Shown: positions 44,569 through 54,313, numbered from the stretch's first letter. The stretch: DNA of 64,000 nucleotides from an uncultured Oscillospiraceae bacterium (GCA_904419145.1 CAJFQQ010000004.1:30471-94470); one strand, 5' to 3'. A program made the numbers and translations. The notes: generated by a model not told the origin, from the sequence alone.

Positions 44569-45981
44569 ATGAATTTTGAAGCAATCAAAAGCGCAGCAAA
44601 GAAATATGAAGCCGATATGAGCAAGTTCCTGCGGGCCATGATCTCTCATCCCAGCGAGAGCTGCGAGGAGAAGGATGTGGTCATGTGCATCAAGGCAGAA
44701 TTGGAAAAGCTGGGTTATGACAAAGTGGAAATCGACGGCCTGGGCAATGTCATCGGCTGGATGGGCGAAGGCGACAAGATCATCGCCATCGACTCCCACA
44801 TCGACACCGTGGGCATCGGCAACCGGGACAACTGGGAAGCTGACCCCTACGAGGGCTACGAAACAGACGATATCATTTACGGCCGGGGCGGCTCCGACCA
44901 GGAGGGCGGCATGGCCGCCGCCGCTTACGGCGCCAAGATCATGAAGGATCTGGATTTGATCCCCAAGGGCTACAAGATCATGGTGGTGGGCTCCGTGCAG
45001 GAGGAGGACTGTGACGGCATGTGCTGGCAGTACATCGTCAACAAGTACTTCAACGGCCCCGAGGACGCCCGCAGCAAAATCGAGTTTGTGATCTCCACCG
45101 AGCCCACCGACGGCGGCATTTACCGCGGTCACCGGGGCCGCATGGAGATCCGTGTGGACGTGAAGGGTGTCTCCTGCCACGGCAGCGCTCCGGAGCGGGG
45201 CGACAACGCCATCTATAAGATGGCCGATATCCTCCAGGAGGTCCGGGCCCTGAATGAGAATGACGACGCCGACGCTACCGAGATCAAGGGCCTGGTGAAA
45301 ATGCTCAATCCCAAGTATAACCCCGAGCACTATGAGGATGCCCGCTTCCTGGGCCGCGGCACCTGCACCACCTCCCAGATCTTCTACACTTCCCCCAGCC
45401 GCTGCGCCGTGGCTGACTCCTGTGCCATTTCCATTGACCGGCGCATGACCGCCGGCGAGACCTGGGATTCCTGCCTGCAGGAGATCCGGGATCTGCCCAG
45501 CGTGAAGAAGTACGGTGACGATGTGAAGGTCAGCATGTATATGTACGACCGTCCCGCCTGGACCGGCGAGGTCTATGAGACCGAGTGCTTCTTCCCCACC
45601 TGGATCAACAAGGAGAGCGCCGCCCATGTGCAGGCCCTGGTGGACGCCCACCACGCCCTGTGGGGCGAGGAGCGCATCGGCCATGCCGACGCCGATCCCA
45701 AGTATGACGCCATGCACCTGCGCACCGGCCGTCCCCTCACCGACAAGTGGACCTTCTCCACCAACTGCGTCTCCATCCAGGGCCGCTACGGCATCCCCTG
45801 CGTTGGCTTTGGTCCCGGCGCTGAGAGCCAGGCCCACGCCCCCAATGAGATCACCTGGAAGCAGGATCTGGTGACCTGCGCCGCCCTGTATGCCGCGGTT
45901 CCCGGCCTCTACAAGGAGGAGAACAAGACCGCTGACGTCACCGAGTTCCGTCAGGGCCTCACGGACAACGACATTCAATGA
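44569..45981 (+). CDS. ygeY: YgeY-type M20 hydrolase
   Basis: 470 residues. Motifs [39 protein letters not shown] and C-terminal [10 protein letters not shown] supply the two-metal site; a lid domain spans about residues 195-330. Length and the [20 protein letters not shown] segment fit the YgeY family linked to purine and selenium metabolism. ATG at 44569 with GGAGGG upstream; a TTG two codons earlier is unlikely. The stop overlaps the deaminase start by four bases. The peptide or ureide substrate is unknown. Confidence 0.9.
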   Translation: MNFEAIKSAAKKYEADMSKFLRAMISHPSESCEEKDVVMCIKAELEKLGYDKVEIDGLGNVIGWMGEGDKIIAIDSHIDTVGIGNRDNWEADPYEGYETDDIIYGRGGSDQEGGMAAAAYGAKIMKDLDLIPKGYKIMVVGSVQEEDCDGMCWQYIVNKYFNGPEDARSKIEFVISTEPTDGGIYRGHRGRMEIRVDVKGVSCHGSAPERGDNAIYKMADILQEVRALNENDDADATEIKGLVKMLNPKYNPEHYEDARFLGRGTCTTSQIFYTSPSRCAVADSCAISIDRRMTAGETWDSCLQEIRDLPSVKKYGDDVKVSMYMYDRPAWTGEVYETECFFPTWINKESAAHVQALVDAHHALWGEERIGHADADPKYDAMHLRTGRPLTDKWTFSTNCVSIQGRYGIPCVGFGPGAESQAHAPNEITWKQDLVTCAALYAAVPGLYKEENKTADVTEFRQGLTDNDIQ

Positions 45982-46460
45982 CAAGAGACGAGCAATTCAT
46001 GGGCGAGGCGATCCGGCTGTCCCGGCTGGCTGTCGCCCACGGGAACGAACCCTTTGGCGCTGTGCTGGTGAAGGACGACAGGATCGTCTTTTCCAACGAG
46101 AATCAGATCTACACCCGGCACGATCCCACCTTCCATGCGGAGGCCGGGCTTCTGCGGACCTTCTGTGAGGAGACCGGTATAACGGACCTGCGGGAATATA
46201 CCCTCTACTCCAGCTGTGAGCCCTGCTTTATGTGCAGCGGTGCTATGGTCTGGGTCCGGCTGGGCCGCCTGGTCTACGGGGCGGGCAACCGGGATCTGGA
46301 GGCAATCCTGGGCCGCGAGGGCTGTACCTGCAGCGACATCGTATTTGCCAACTCCGCCCACCATCCCGAAGTCACTGCCGGCGTGCTGCGCCAGGAGGCC
46401 TGCCAGGTTCTGGAGCAGTACTTCCGCAGCCAGGACATCCATCACGACATAACAACATAA
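45978..46460 (+). CDS. Nucleobase/nucleoside deaminase (zinc-dependent cytidine-deaminase fold)
   Basis: 160 residues. Zinc motifs HAE in FHAEAGLL (about residue 53-55) and PCxxC in [15 protein letters not shown], with the catalytic Glu in HAE. The family includes guanine deaminase, cytosine deaminase and TadA; the lack of TadA's extended N-terminus and its operon position favour a purine catabolic deaminase. Coupled to ygeY by an ATGA overlap and followed by ygeW. Confidence 0.85.
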   Translation: MTRDEQFMGEAIRLSRLAVAHGNEPFGAVLVKDDRIVFSNENQIYTRHDPTFHAEAGLLRTFCEETGITDLREYTLYSSCEPCFMCSGAMVWVRLGRLVYGAGNRDLEAILGREGCTCSDIVFANSAHHPEVTAGVLRQEACQVLEQYFRSQDIHHDITT

Positions 46461-46490
46461 TAATATTTGAAAAAAAGGAGAGGATAGACA

Positions 46491-47684
46491 ATGAGCAAAG
46501 CGACAAAGCTGGCCCAGCATCTGGAGACCCTGAAGATCAACAATATGTACAAGAGCGACTTCTACTGGACCTGGGACAAGACCGACGACGAGATCGACGC
46601 CGTCTTTACCGTGGCCGACGCCCTGCGGGATCTGCGGGAGCGCAACATCTCCACCAAGGTGTTTGACTCCGGTCTCGGCATCTCCATCTTCCGCGACAAC
46701 TCCACCCGCACCCGCTTCTCCTTCGCCTCCGCCTGCAACCTGCTGGGCCTGGAGGTCCAGGATCTGGACGAGAAGAAGAGCCAGATTGCCCACGGCGAGA
46801 CCGTCCGTGAGACCGCCAACATGGTCTCCTTCATGGCCGACGTCATCGGCATCCGTGACGACATGTTCATCGAGGAGGGCCACAAATACCAGAAGACCTT
46901 CATGGACGCCCTGGACGAGGGCTACAGCGACGGCATTCTGGAGCAGCGCCCCACTCTGGTAAACCTCCAGTGCGACGTGGACCACCCCACCCAGTCCATG
47001 GCCGACATGCTCCATGTGATCCACTACTTCGGCGGCGTGGAGAATCTGAAGGGCAAGAAGATCGCCATGACCTGGGCCTACAGCCCCTCCTACGGCAAGC
47101 CTCTCAGCGTGCCCCAGGGCATCATCGGCCTGTTCACCCGCTTCGGCATGGATGTGGTACTGGCCCATCCCGAGGGGTATGAGATTATGCCGGAAGTGGA
47201 AAAGATCGCTGAGGAGAACGCCAAGAAGTCCGGCGGCTCCTTCAAGAAGGTCAACTCCATGGAGGAGGCCTTCCAGGATGCCGATATCGTCTATCCCAAG
47301 TCCTGGGCCCCCTTCAAGGCCATGGAGGAGCGCACCCGCCTCTACCGCGAGGGCGACAAGGCCGGCATTGACGCGCTGGAGCAGCGGCTCCTGGCCCAAA
47401 ATGCCGAGCACAAGGACTGGGCCTGCACCGAGGAGATGATGAAGCGCACCAAGGACGGCAAGGCTCTCTACATGCACTGCCTGCCCGCCGACATCACCGG
47501 CCTCTCCTGCAAGGAGGGCGAGGTGGACAACAGCGTCTTTGACCGCTATATCGTGCCCCTGTACAAGGAGGCATCCTTCAAGCCCTATATCATCGCCGCC
47601 ATGATCTTCCTGAGCAAGGTGAAGGATCCCGTCAACGCCCTGAAGGATCTGGAGGCCCGTGGCGACAAGCGCAAGGCGTTCTAA
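46491..47684 (+). CDS. ygeW: Knotted carbamoyltransferase YgeW
   Basis: 397 residues. Carbamoyl-phosphate motif STRTRFSF near residue 71, second-domain HPTQSMADMLH and HCLPADITG, as in the uncharacterised transcarbamylase (UTC) family typified by E. coli YgeW. Known: the family has a trefoil knot and no agreed substrate; it is neither ornithine nor aspartate transcarbamylase. RBS GGAG before the ATG. In this order with YgeY, deaminase and carbamate kinase it probably works phosphorolytically, releasing carbamoyl phosphate for ATP synthesis. Confidence 0.92.
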   Translation: MSKATKLAQHLETLKINNMYKSDFYWTWDKTDDEIDAVFTVADALRDLRERNISTKVFDSGLGISIFRDNSTRTRFSFASACNLLGLEVQDLDEKKSQIAHGETVRETANMVSFMADVIGIRDDMFIEEGHKYQKTFMDALDEGYSDGILEQRPTLVNLQCDVDHPTQSMADMLHVIHYFGGVENLKGKKIAMTWAYSPSYGKPLSVPQGIIGLFTRFGMDVVLAHPEGYEIMPEVEKIAEENAKKSGGSFKKVNSMEEAFQDADIVYPKSWAPFKAMEERTRLYREGDKAGIDALEQRLLAQNAEHKDWACTEEMMKRTKDGKALYMHCLPADITGLSCKEGEVDNSVFDRYIVPLYKEASFKPYIIAAMIFLSKVKDPVNALKDLEARGDKRKAF

Positions 47685-47707
47685 GTTTCTTACAACGGAT
47701 CTGTGGT

Positions 47708-47736
47708 GGAAAAGGAGCCCCCGCGGCTCCTTTTCC
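47708..47736 (+). terminator. Terminator after ygeW
   Basis: Perfect 12-base arms (47708-47719, 47725-47736). The carbamate kinase gene begins 112 bases further, so it may be expressed by readthrough or separately. Confidence 0.75.
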
Positions 47737-47848
47737 ATCCCCCTCCGCCCCTTGGCTGTTCCCGCCGCTGTATCCCACTGCGTCTATTCTGTGTATTTCC
47801 TCATTTTCATCACAGTATCAAGCATCATAAAGAAGGAGAAGATCCATT

Positions 47849-48790
47849 ATGGGTAAGCGTATCGTTATTGCCCTGGGCGGCAATGCCCTTGGCAACACCC
47901 TGCCGGAGCAGGCCCAGGCTGTGAAGATCACCGCCAAGGCGATCGTGGATCTCATTGAAGACGGCAACCAGGTGGTGGTCGCCCACGGCAATGGACCGCA
48001 AGTAGGCATCATCAACAACGCCATGGCTGCCCTCCAGAAAGAGGATCCCAGCCAGGGCTTCACCCCCCTCTCTGTCTGCGGCGCCATGAGTCAGGCCTAT
48101 ATCGGCTATGACCTGCAGAACGCTTTCCGGGAGGAGCTGCTGGACCGGGGAATTCGCACCATCCCTGTGTGTACCATCGTCACCCAAGTGGAGGTGGACC
48201 CCAGCGACCCAGCCTTCGAAAATCCCAGCAAGCCCATCGGCAAATTCATGTCCGAAGAGGAGGCCAAGGAATTTTCCTCCAAGACCGGGTATCTGGTCAA
48301 GGAGGATGCCGGCCGCGGTTGGCGCCGCTATGTGGCCTCCCCCAAGCCAAAGCATATCATCGAAGCCGGCGCCATTCGTGCCCTGACTGAGGACGGGCAC
48401 CTCATTATCTGCTGCGGCGGCGGCGGAATTCCTGTCTACCGCACGGAGAAGAACCATCTAAAGGGCGCGGCCGCTGTCATTGATAAAGACTTCTGCTCCG
48501 AACTCCTGGCCGAGCAGCTCAATGCGGACATGCTGATCATCCTCACTGCCGTGGAAAAGGTCGCCATCAATTTCCGCAAGGAAAACGAGCAGTGGCTGGA
48601 TGCCATGACCCCCGATGAGGCCCGGCGCTACGCCGCTGAGGGGCAGTTCGCCCCCGGCTCCATGCTCCCCAAGGTGGAAGCGGCTGTGAAGTTTGCCGAA
48701 TCCAAGCCCGGCCGCACGGCCCTCATCACCCTGCTGGAGAAGGCCCGGGACGGTATTGCCGGAAAAACCGGCACCCGAATCCAGCAATAA
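47849..48790 (+). CDS. arcC: Carbamate kinase
   Basis: 313 residues. N-terminal ALGGNALG, VVAHGNGPQVG, GGGGIPV with preceding ICC, and AAAVIDKDFCSELLAEQL mark the family. It forms ATP and carbamate from carbamoyl phosphate and ADP. Pairs logically with YgeW upstream, as YqeA does in E. coli; arginine deiminase genes are absent here. GGAG upstream of the ATG. Confidence 0.95.
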   Translation: MGKRIVIALGGNALGNTLPEQAQAVKITAKAIVDLIEDGNQVVVAHGNGPQVGIINNAMAALQKEDPSQGFTPLSVCGAMSQAYIGYDLQNAFREELLDRGIRTIPVCTIVTQVEVDPSDPAFENPSKPIGKFMSEEEAKEFSSKTGYLVKEDAGRGWRRYVASPKPKHIIEAGAIRALTEDGHLIICCGGGGIPVYRTEKNHLKGAAAVIDKDFCSELLAEQLNADMLIILTAVEKVAINFRKENEQWLDAMTPDEARRYAAEGQFAPGSMLPKVEAAVKFAESKPGRTALITLLEKARDGIAGKTGTRIQQ

Positions 48791-48827
48791 AACAGCCCTC
48801 ACCGTCCTCTTTTTGCATATTTTGTTC

Positions 48828-48861
48828 ACAGCAGGCAGACCGACAGCGGTCTGCCTGCTGT
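48828..48861 (+). terminator. Terminator after the carbamate kinase gene
   Basis: Perfect 14-base arms (48828-48841, 48848-48861) with a six-base loop; weak T tract. Confidence 0.75.
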
Positions 48862-49009
48862 TGCTATTTCACAATCTCCCCCATACAGGACGCAAATCGC
48901 CGCTTTCCCGCTGCAAACTGCTGTCTGGCGATGGCCTCCAAGCGCCGGAACGATTGCCCGATGTTACAAGTCCTCCAAAAAGTTTTTTCTCCCGACGGCA
49001 AGTTTTAGG

Positions 49010-49038
49010 TTGAAATATCCAACCACTTCCTGTACAAT
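49010..49038 (+). promoter_or_regulatory. Promoter of the BMP-type transporter operon
   Basis: -35 TTGAAA (49010-49015), 17-base spacer, -10 TACAAT (49033-49038). A start near 49045 leaves a 160-base leader. The stretch 48862-49009 shows nothing else recognisable. Confidence 0.75.
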
Positions 49039-49044
49039 GAAAGT

Positions 49045-49206
49045 GGCGGTATAGGCATACTGCCTACTTTACCCATTCTGGGATCCGCATTGCTAGTAAG
49101 ACCCGGAAGCCGATAATCAGCTAGTCCCTTGGCGAATACGGCAAATGTCTGGATTTTTTATTCACATTGCAGATCCCAGCGGGATATTCAAAAGGAGGAT
49201 GTATAC
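49045..49206 (+). ncRNA. Candidate structured regulatory leader (riboswitch-like)
   Basis: A long-range stem pairs 49078-49089 with 49168-49179, 11 of 12 positions and 8 consecutive (CTGGGATC with GATCCCAG), enclosing about 78 bases with CTAG/CTAG, CGG-AAG-CCG and AGAC/GTCT pairings and a TTTTTT run at 49154-49159. An additional hairpin GGCgGTAT/ATACtGCC lies at the 5' end. The Shine-Dalgarno site is 12 bases beyond the closing stem. It does not show the conserved joints of purine, TPP, guanidine or ZTP riboswitches as I know them. Confidence 0.45.
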
Positions 49207-50475
49207 ATGAAGAAGTTTCTTGCGCTCTTGCTGTCCCTGGCTATGATCTTCGCCATGGTGGCCTGCGGTGATACCAGCGGCAATACCCAGGACACTACCA
49301 CGAATAACCAGGGCACCACGGATGATAGTTCCGGGGAAAATACGGGCACCACCATCAAGGTCGGCATGGTCTGCATCGGTGATGAAAACGACCAAGGCTA
49401 CACCTATAACTTCATGCGTGGTGTAGAGGCTACCAATGAAGCCCTGGCAGAAAAGGGCATCACGGTGGACTGGAGCTTCATCTACAACGTCACCGAGGAC
49501 AGTTCCTGCGAGGATGCCAACATCGAACTGGCCGAGGCCGGCTGCCAGATCATCATCAACAACTCCTACGGCTTTGAGCCCTACATGCTGCGGGTGGCTC
49601 CGGATTATCCCGAGATCACTTTCATCGCCTGCACCAACCAGGCCTCCGCTGTGGACGAGCTGGAGAACACCCACAATGCCTTTGCCAACATCTACGAGGG
49701 CCGTTATCTGGCCGGCGTGGTGGCCGGCATGAAGCTCCAGGAGCTGATTGATAACGGCGAGATTACCGCTGATGAAGCCAAAATCGGCTATGTAGGCGCG
49801 TTCTCCTTTGCCGAAGTGATCTCCGGCTTCACCGCCTACTACCTGGGCGCCAAGAGCGAATGCCCCAGCGTCACCATGGATGTCAACTTCGTTGCCTCCT
49901 GGTCCGACGCTACCGAGGAGGCCAATGCCGCTCAGGCCCTGATTGACCGTGGCTGCGTTATGATCTCCCAGCACTCCGATAACACCACCCCCGCCACCAC
50001 CGCCCAGACCAACGGCGTATACCACACCGGCTATAACAACGACATGATCTCCGTGGCCCCCGACGCCTCCTTAATTGGTACCCGCATTGACTGGTCCGTG
50101 TACTTTACTTATGCGATTGAGACCATTGTCAACGGCGGCACCCTGGAGCCGGATTGGTGCCAGGGCATGAACGAGGACGCAGTGGTCATGACGCCGCTGA
50201 ACGAGGATATTGCCGCTCCCGGTACTGCTGAGCGCTTGGCCGAGGTGGAGGACGCCATCCGCAATGGCGAGCTGCAGGTGTTTGATACCTCCACCTTCAC
50301 CGTGGGCGGCGAAGAGGTTACCTCCTGCCTGGCCATTGACACTGATGGCGACTTTGTGGCCGACTCCGAAGAGGCCGTATTCGATGGCGCTTTCCATGAG
50401 TCCCTCTTCCAATCTGCCCCCTATTTCACCCTGCAGATTGACGGTATTACCTGGGTCAACGAGGCTTACGGCTAA
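49207..50475 (+). CDS. BMP family substrate-binding lipoprotein (nucleoside/purine importer)
   Basis: 422 residues. Signal peptide with lipobox MVAC (Cys about residue 19) and a Thr/Asn-rich linker, then a Bmp/PnrA domain: KVGMVCIGDENDQGYTYNFMRGVEA, EDANIELAEAGCQIIINNSYG, GVVAGMKLQEL and the SQHSDNTTPAT segment. Known relatives bind purine nucleosides or nucleobases. AAAGGAGG upstream of the ATG. First gene of a four-gene importer operon adjoining the ureide cluster. Confidence 0.92.
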   Translation: MKKFLALLLSLAMIFAMVACGDTSGNTQDTTTNNQGTTDDSSGENTGTTIKVGMVCIGDENDQGYTYNFMRGVEATNEALAEKGITVDWSFIYNVTEDSSCEDANIELAEAGCQIIINNSYGFEPYMLRVAPDYPEITFIACTNQASAVDELENTHNAFANIYEGRYLAGVVAGMKLQELIDNGEITADEAKIGYVGAFSFAEVISGFTAYYLGAKSECPSVTMDVNFVASWSDATEEANAAQALIDRGCVMISQHSDNTTPATTAQTNGVYHTGYNNDMISVAPDASLIGTRIDWSVYFTYAIETIVNGGTLEPDWCQGMNEDAVVMTPLNEDIAAPGTAERLAEVEDAIRNGELQVFDTSTFTVGGEEVTSCLAIDTDGDFVADSEEAVFDGAFHESLFQSAPYFTLQIDGITWVNEAYG

Positions 50476-50498
50476 GTATTCGGAATCAGATTTCCCCA

Positions 50499-50534
50499 GA
50501 GAAAAGGGGCTGCTTCGGCAGCCCCTTTTCTCAA
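50499..50534 (+). terminator. Hairpin after the binding-protein gene
   Basis: Perfect 16-base arms closed by a C(TTCG)G loop, without a long T tract. It likely gives partial termination or protects the binding-protein mRNA, so more receptor is made than membrane parts. Confidence 0.75.
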
Positions 50535-50606
50535 AACCCCCGCAGTGGCCCCGCCGCCGGTTTCCGGATGCCGCCCTGCGAGTCTTAATCAGAAAGGATG
50601 ACAGCC

Positions 50607-52139
50607 TTGGAAACTGTTTGTGCCATCGAAATGCGGAACATTACCAAGCGCTTTGGCAGTGTTACCGCCAACGACCACATTGACTTTTCTCTCAACCACG
50701 GCGAGATTCTCGCCCTGTTGGGGGAAAACGGCAGCGGCAAAACCACCCTAATGAATATGCTGGCTGGGATCTACTTCCCTGACGAGGGGGAGATTTTCGT
50801 CAATGGAAAACCAGCGTCCATCCGTTCTCCGAAGGATGCCTATGACAACCGCATCGGCATGATCCACCAGCACTATAAGCTGGTGGACGTGTTTACCGCC
50901 GCGGAAAATATTGTTCTGGGGCTCCACGAGGGCGGCAAGCTGAATATCAAGGCCGCCAACGAAAAGGTGCGGGCCATCTGCGAAAAATATGGCTTTGACA
51001 TTGACCCCACACAGAAGATTTACGACATGTCCGTCTCCCAGAAGCAGACTGTGGAAATCATCAAGGTCCTCTACCGGGGCGCAGACATTCTGATTCTGGA
51101 TGAGCCTACCGCCGTTCTGACCCCCCAGGAGACAGACAAGCTCTTTGCCATCCTGCGCAACATGAAGGCCGACGGAAAGGCTATTGTCATCATCACGCAT
51201 AAACTCCATGAGGTGATGGATCTATCTGACCGGGTGACTGTACTGCGCAAGGGAGAGTATATCGGGACTGTTCCGACCAGCGATACCTCCCCCCAGGCCC
51301 TAACCGATATGATGGTAGGGCGGGCGGTGACATTAAATATTGACCGTCCCCGATATGAACATCCGGAACAGCGCCTCGAGCTGCAGGGTGTCACTTGTTT
51401 TGACGCTGAAGGCGTGAAAAAGCTGGACAATGTCTCTTTCACTGCCTTGGGCGGCGAAATTCTTGGCATCGCAGGCATTGCAGGATCCGGACAGAAGGAG
51501 CTGCTGGAGGCCATCGCCGGTCTCTATCCAATATCCAGCGGTTCCATTCTTTATTCCCCAGAAGGCAAAGCCCCTTCCAATCTGGTCGGCAAAACCCCCA
51601 TGCAGATCAAAAAAGCCGGTGTAGCTATGGCCTTTGTACCAGAAGACCGGCTTGGCATGGGCCTGGTGGGATCCATGGGAATGACCGGAAATATGATGCT
51701 GCGCTCCTGGCGGAAAGGAAAAGGCATTTTTGTCAACCGCAAGGACCCCAATGCACTCGCTTTACAAGTCTGGAAGGATCTGGAGGTCGTAACGCCCAGC
51801 ACAGAATTCCCCGTCCGGAGGCTCTCCGGCGGCAATGTACAGAAGGTTCTGGTGGGGCGGGAAATCGCCAGTTCCCCCTCTGTCCTGATGACGGCCTATG
51901 CGGTCCGCGGCCTGGATATCAACACCTCGTACACCATTTATAATCTGATGACCGAGCAGAAAATGAGAGGTACTGCGGTCCTTTTCGTGGGTGAGGATCT
52001 GGATGTCCTGTTAGAGCTGTGTGATCGGATTCTTGTGCTGTGCGGCGGGAAAGTCAGCGGCATAGTAGATGCCCGCACAGCCAGCAAGGAAGAGATCGGC
52101 CTATTAATGACCCATATCGGCGGGAAGGAGGAGGCATAA
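50607..52139 (+). CDS. Nucleoside-type ABC transporter ATPase (two ATPase domains, YufO/NupA-like)
   Basis: 510 residues, two fused nucleotide-binding domains as in RbsA-type importers. Domain 1: Walker A GENGSGKTT, MSVSQKQTVEI signature region, Walker B LILDEPTAVLTP. Domain 2: GIAGSGQKE in place of a full Walker A, signature RLSGGNVQK and a degenerate Walker B VLMTAYAVRGLD. The ATG at 50598 directly touches the AAAGG site, so the TTG at 50607, nine bases from it, is the better start. Confidence 0.92.
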   Translation: METVCAIEMRNITKRFGSVTANDHIDFSLNHGEILALLGENGSGKTTLMNMLAGIYFPDEGEIFVNGKPASIRSPKDAYDNRIGMIHQHYKLVDVFTAAENIVLGLHEGGKLNIKAANEKVRAICEKYGFDIDPTQKIYDMSVSQKQTVEIIKVLYRGADILILDEPTAVLTPQETDKLFAILRNMKADGKAIVIITHKLHEVMDLSDRVTVLRKGEYIGTVPTSDTSPQALTDMMVGRAVTLNIDRPRYEHPEQRLELQGVTCFDAEGVKKLDNVSFTALGGEILGIAGIAGSGQKELLEAIAGLYPISSGSILYSPEGKAPSNLVGKTPMQIKKAGVAMAFVPEDRLGMGLVGSMGMTGNMMLRSWRKGKGIFVNRKDPNALALQVWKDLEVVTPSTEFPVRRLSGGNVQKVLVGREIASSPSVLMTAYAVRGLDINTSYTIYNLMTEQKMRGTAVLFVGEDLDVLLELCDRILVLCGGKVSGIVDARTASKEEIGLLMTHIGGKEEA

Positions 52140-53255
52140 ATGAATCAGTCGACAAAGACCCCCTTCGTACGCCTTGCGAAGCGAGAGGCCATGAACCCCT
52201 GGAAGGCGTGGTGTATCCGAATCGGCTCCATCTTGTTGGCGCTGATTCTGGGCAGCATACTGATTGCTGCTATTGGGAAGAACCCACTGGCCGCCTACGG
52301 TACGATCCTGGATGGTTCTCTTGGCAGCAAAACCATGCTCCGTCAAACCGTGCGCATTGCGATCCCTCTGCTGGGTACTGCACTGGCCATCGCTCCCTGT
52401 TTCAAAATGCGTTTCTGGAACATCGGCGCTGAGGGCCAGATCACAGCCGGTGCCATCGCCGCCTCCTACTTTGCGCTCTATTGGGCCGGCAAGGTCCCCA
52501 GCGCGCTCCTGCTGGTCATCATGGGTGTGACCGGCGCTCTGGCCGGCGGGCTGTGGGCTCTGATCCCTGCGTTCTTTAAGGCCAAATGGAACACCAACGA
52601 AACTCTGTTCACATTAATGATGAATTACATCATCATTGGCGTGGTTCGCTGGCTCCAGGGCGGCCCCTGGGAAGGGCGGCCCGGCTCCCAGATCATTCCG
52701 GAGTTCGATCAGGATGCCTGCCTCCCCCGTGTGTTTGGCGTCCACTGCGGCTGGATCATCGTGCTGATTCTTGTAGTCTTTATGTTCATTTATATGCGCT
52801 ACACCAAGCAAGGCTACGAGATTGCGGTCATAGGCGACAGTATCAACACCGCCCGGTATGCCGGCATGAATGTGGGGTGGGTTATCATGCGCACTATGTT
52901 CCTCTCTGGCGCGATCAGTGGTCTGGTGGGCTTTATTATTGTCTCAGGAGCTGACAATACCCTGCACGATGGGGTAGCCGCCGGCGTAGGCTTCACCGCT
53001 ATCACGGTGGCATGGCTGTCCCAGCTTAACCCCTTTGCTATGATCGCCATTTCCGGGATGCTGGCTATTTTATCCAAGGGCGCGGATACCCTGCACACCC
53101 GAATGGATATCCCGGCCTCCATCTCCGATATCATTACCGGCACGCTGCTGTTCTGCATGCTGGGCTGCGAGTTCTTTATCAACTATCAACTGATATTCCG
53201 GGGCAGCAAACACAAGCACGCCCCCGCAGAACAGAAGGAGGCGGCGAGATCATGA
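52140..53255 (+). CDS. Nucleoside-type ABC transporter permease (YufP-like)
   Basis: 371 residues of the branched-chain/BPD_transp_2 type with about ten hydrophobic segments, including FWNIGAEGQITAGAIAASYFAL and GYEIAVIGDSINTARYAGMN. AGGAGGAGG upstream and the ATG follows the ATPase stop immediately. Overlaps the next permease by four bases. Confidence 0.93.
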   Translation: MNQSTKTPFVRLAKREAMNPWKAWCIRIGSILLALILGSILIAAIGKNPLAAYGTILDGSLGSKTMLRQTVRIAIPLLGTALAIAPCFKMRFWNIGAEGQITAGAIAASYFALYWAGKVPSALLLVIMGVTGALAGGLWALIPAFFKAKWNTNETLFTLMMNYIIIGVVRWLQGGPWEGRPGSQIIPEFDQDACLPRVFGVHCGWIIVLILVVFMFIYMRYTKQGYEIAVIGDSINTARYAGMNVGWVIMRTMFLSGAISGLVGFIIVSGADNTLHDGVAAGVGFTAITVAWLSQLNPFAMIAISGMLAILSKGADTLHTRMDIPASISDIITGTLLFCMLGCEFFINYQLIFRGSKHKHAPAEQKEAARS

Positions 53256-54232
53256 CTGCATTTATAGCCCTTATCATAGCTGCCATTACCTATGGCACCC
53301 CCTTGCTCTTCGGAACGCTGGGAGAAATCCTGACGGAGAAATCCGGAAACCTGAACCTTGGTGTGGAAGGCATCATGTTCATGGGCGGTGCCATCGGTCT
53401 GGGCGGCGTGTTCTACTATGAAAAGGCCGTCACTACGCCCAACGGCATCCTGGCGGTAATCATAGGGATGGTCTGTGCCTTCATTGCCGGAGCCATCGCC
53501 TCACTAATCTTCAGTTTCCTCACCATTACGCTCCGGGCCAATCAGAATGTGACCGGCCTGGCGCTGTCGATTTTCGGCACCGGAATTGGTCAGTTTATCG
53601 GGGAGTACATGCGCATCCGTGAGGGCGGCTACATCACCATCAGCAACACACTGAAAGGATTTTTCATTAATTCCCCCTTTCCCCAGGCGCTCCGGGATAT
53701 CCCTTATATCGGGAATATCCTGTTCGGCAACAGCATCTTTTTCTATCTAGGTATTCTGCTGGCTGTGGTATTGTTCCTCTACCTGGGGCGCAGCCGCTCA
53801 GGGCTGCATCTGCGTTCAGTGGGTGAATCCCCTGCCACCGCTGATGCCGCCGGCATCAACGTCACCCGCTACAAGTATCTAGCCACTATCATTGGCGGCG
53901 GTATCTCCTCCATCGGCGGCATGGTTTATATCACCACTATTGCCGGCTGCGTTTGGAACCACGAAGGCCTTTCCGGCGTGGGCTGGCTGGCTGTGGCATT
54001 GGTGATCTTCTGCCTGTGGCGGCCGCTGAACGCCATCTGGGGCTCTGTGTTATTTGGCGCGCTGATGATTTTGTATCTGCGGCTCGCCCTCCCCTTTATT
54101 CCTACCCAACTCTACAAAATTCTTCCCTATGTGGTGACAGTCATCGTGCTGATCTTCTCCAGCATGCGCAACAACAAAGAAAAGCAGCCTCCTGCCTCTC
54201 TGGGGCTTTCCTACTTCCGGGAAGACCGTTGA
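53252..54232 (+). CDS. Nucleoside-type ABC transporter permease (YufQ-like)
   Basis: 326 residues, BPD_transp_2 family. N-terminal GEILTEKSGNLNLGVEGIMFMGGAIG and GLHLRSVGESPATADAAGINVTRYKYLA are typical of nucleoside importers. Completes the importer with the preceding permease. Confidence 0.93.
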   Translation: MTAFIALIIAAITYGTPLLFGTLGEILTEKSGNLNLGVEGIMFMGGAIGLGGVFYYEKAVTTPNGILAVIIGMVCAFIAGAIASLIFSFLTITLRANQNVTGLALSIFGTGIGQFIGEYMRIREGGYITISNTLKGFFINSPFPQALRDIPYIGNILFGNSIFFYLGILLAVVLFLYLGRSRSGLHLRSVGESPATADAAGINVTRYKYLATIIGGGISSIGGMVYITTIAGCVWNHEGLSGVGWLAVALVIFCLWRPLNAIWGSVLFGALMILYLRLALPFIPTQLYKILPYVVTVIVLIFSSMRNNKEKQPPASLGLSYFREDR

Positions 54233-54280
54233 CATCCGGTTTCATACATTTACCATATTTTCTTTCTGCATAAAACAAGA

Positions 54281-54313
54281 AAAGCCCCGGCGCACCTGCT
54301 GCCGGGGCTTTTT
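54281..54313 (+). terminator. Terminator of the BMP-type importer operon
   Basis: 11-base perfect arms (54281-54291, 54301-54311), nine-base loop and a TTTTT tract. Confidence 0.88.

Noticed and set aside
44434..45984. 516-codon minus-strand open frame
   Set aside because: Antisense shadow of ygeY.
45975..47738. 587-codon minus-strand open frame
   Set aside because: Antisense shadow of the deaminase and ygeW genes.
49045..49206. Known purine riboswitch before the BMP operon
   Set aside because: The conserved joining sequences of guanine/adenine riboswitches are absent; only a generic long-range stem is seen.
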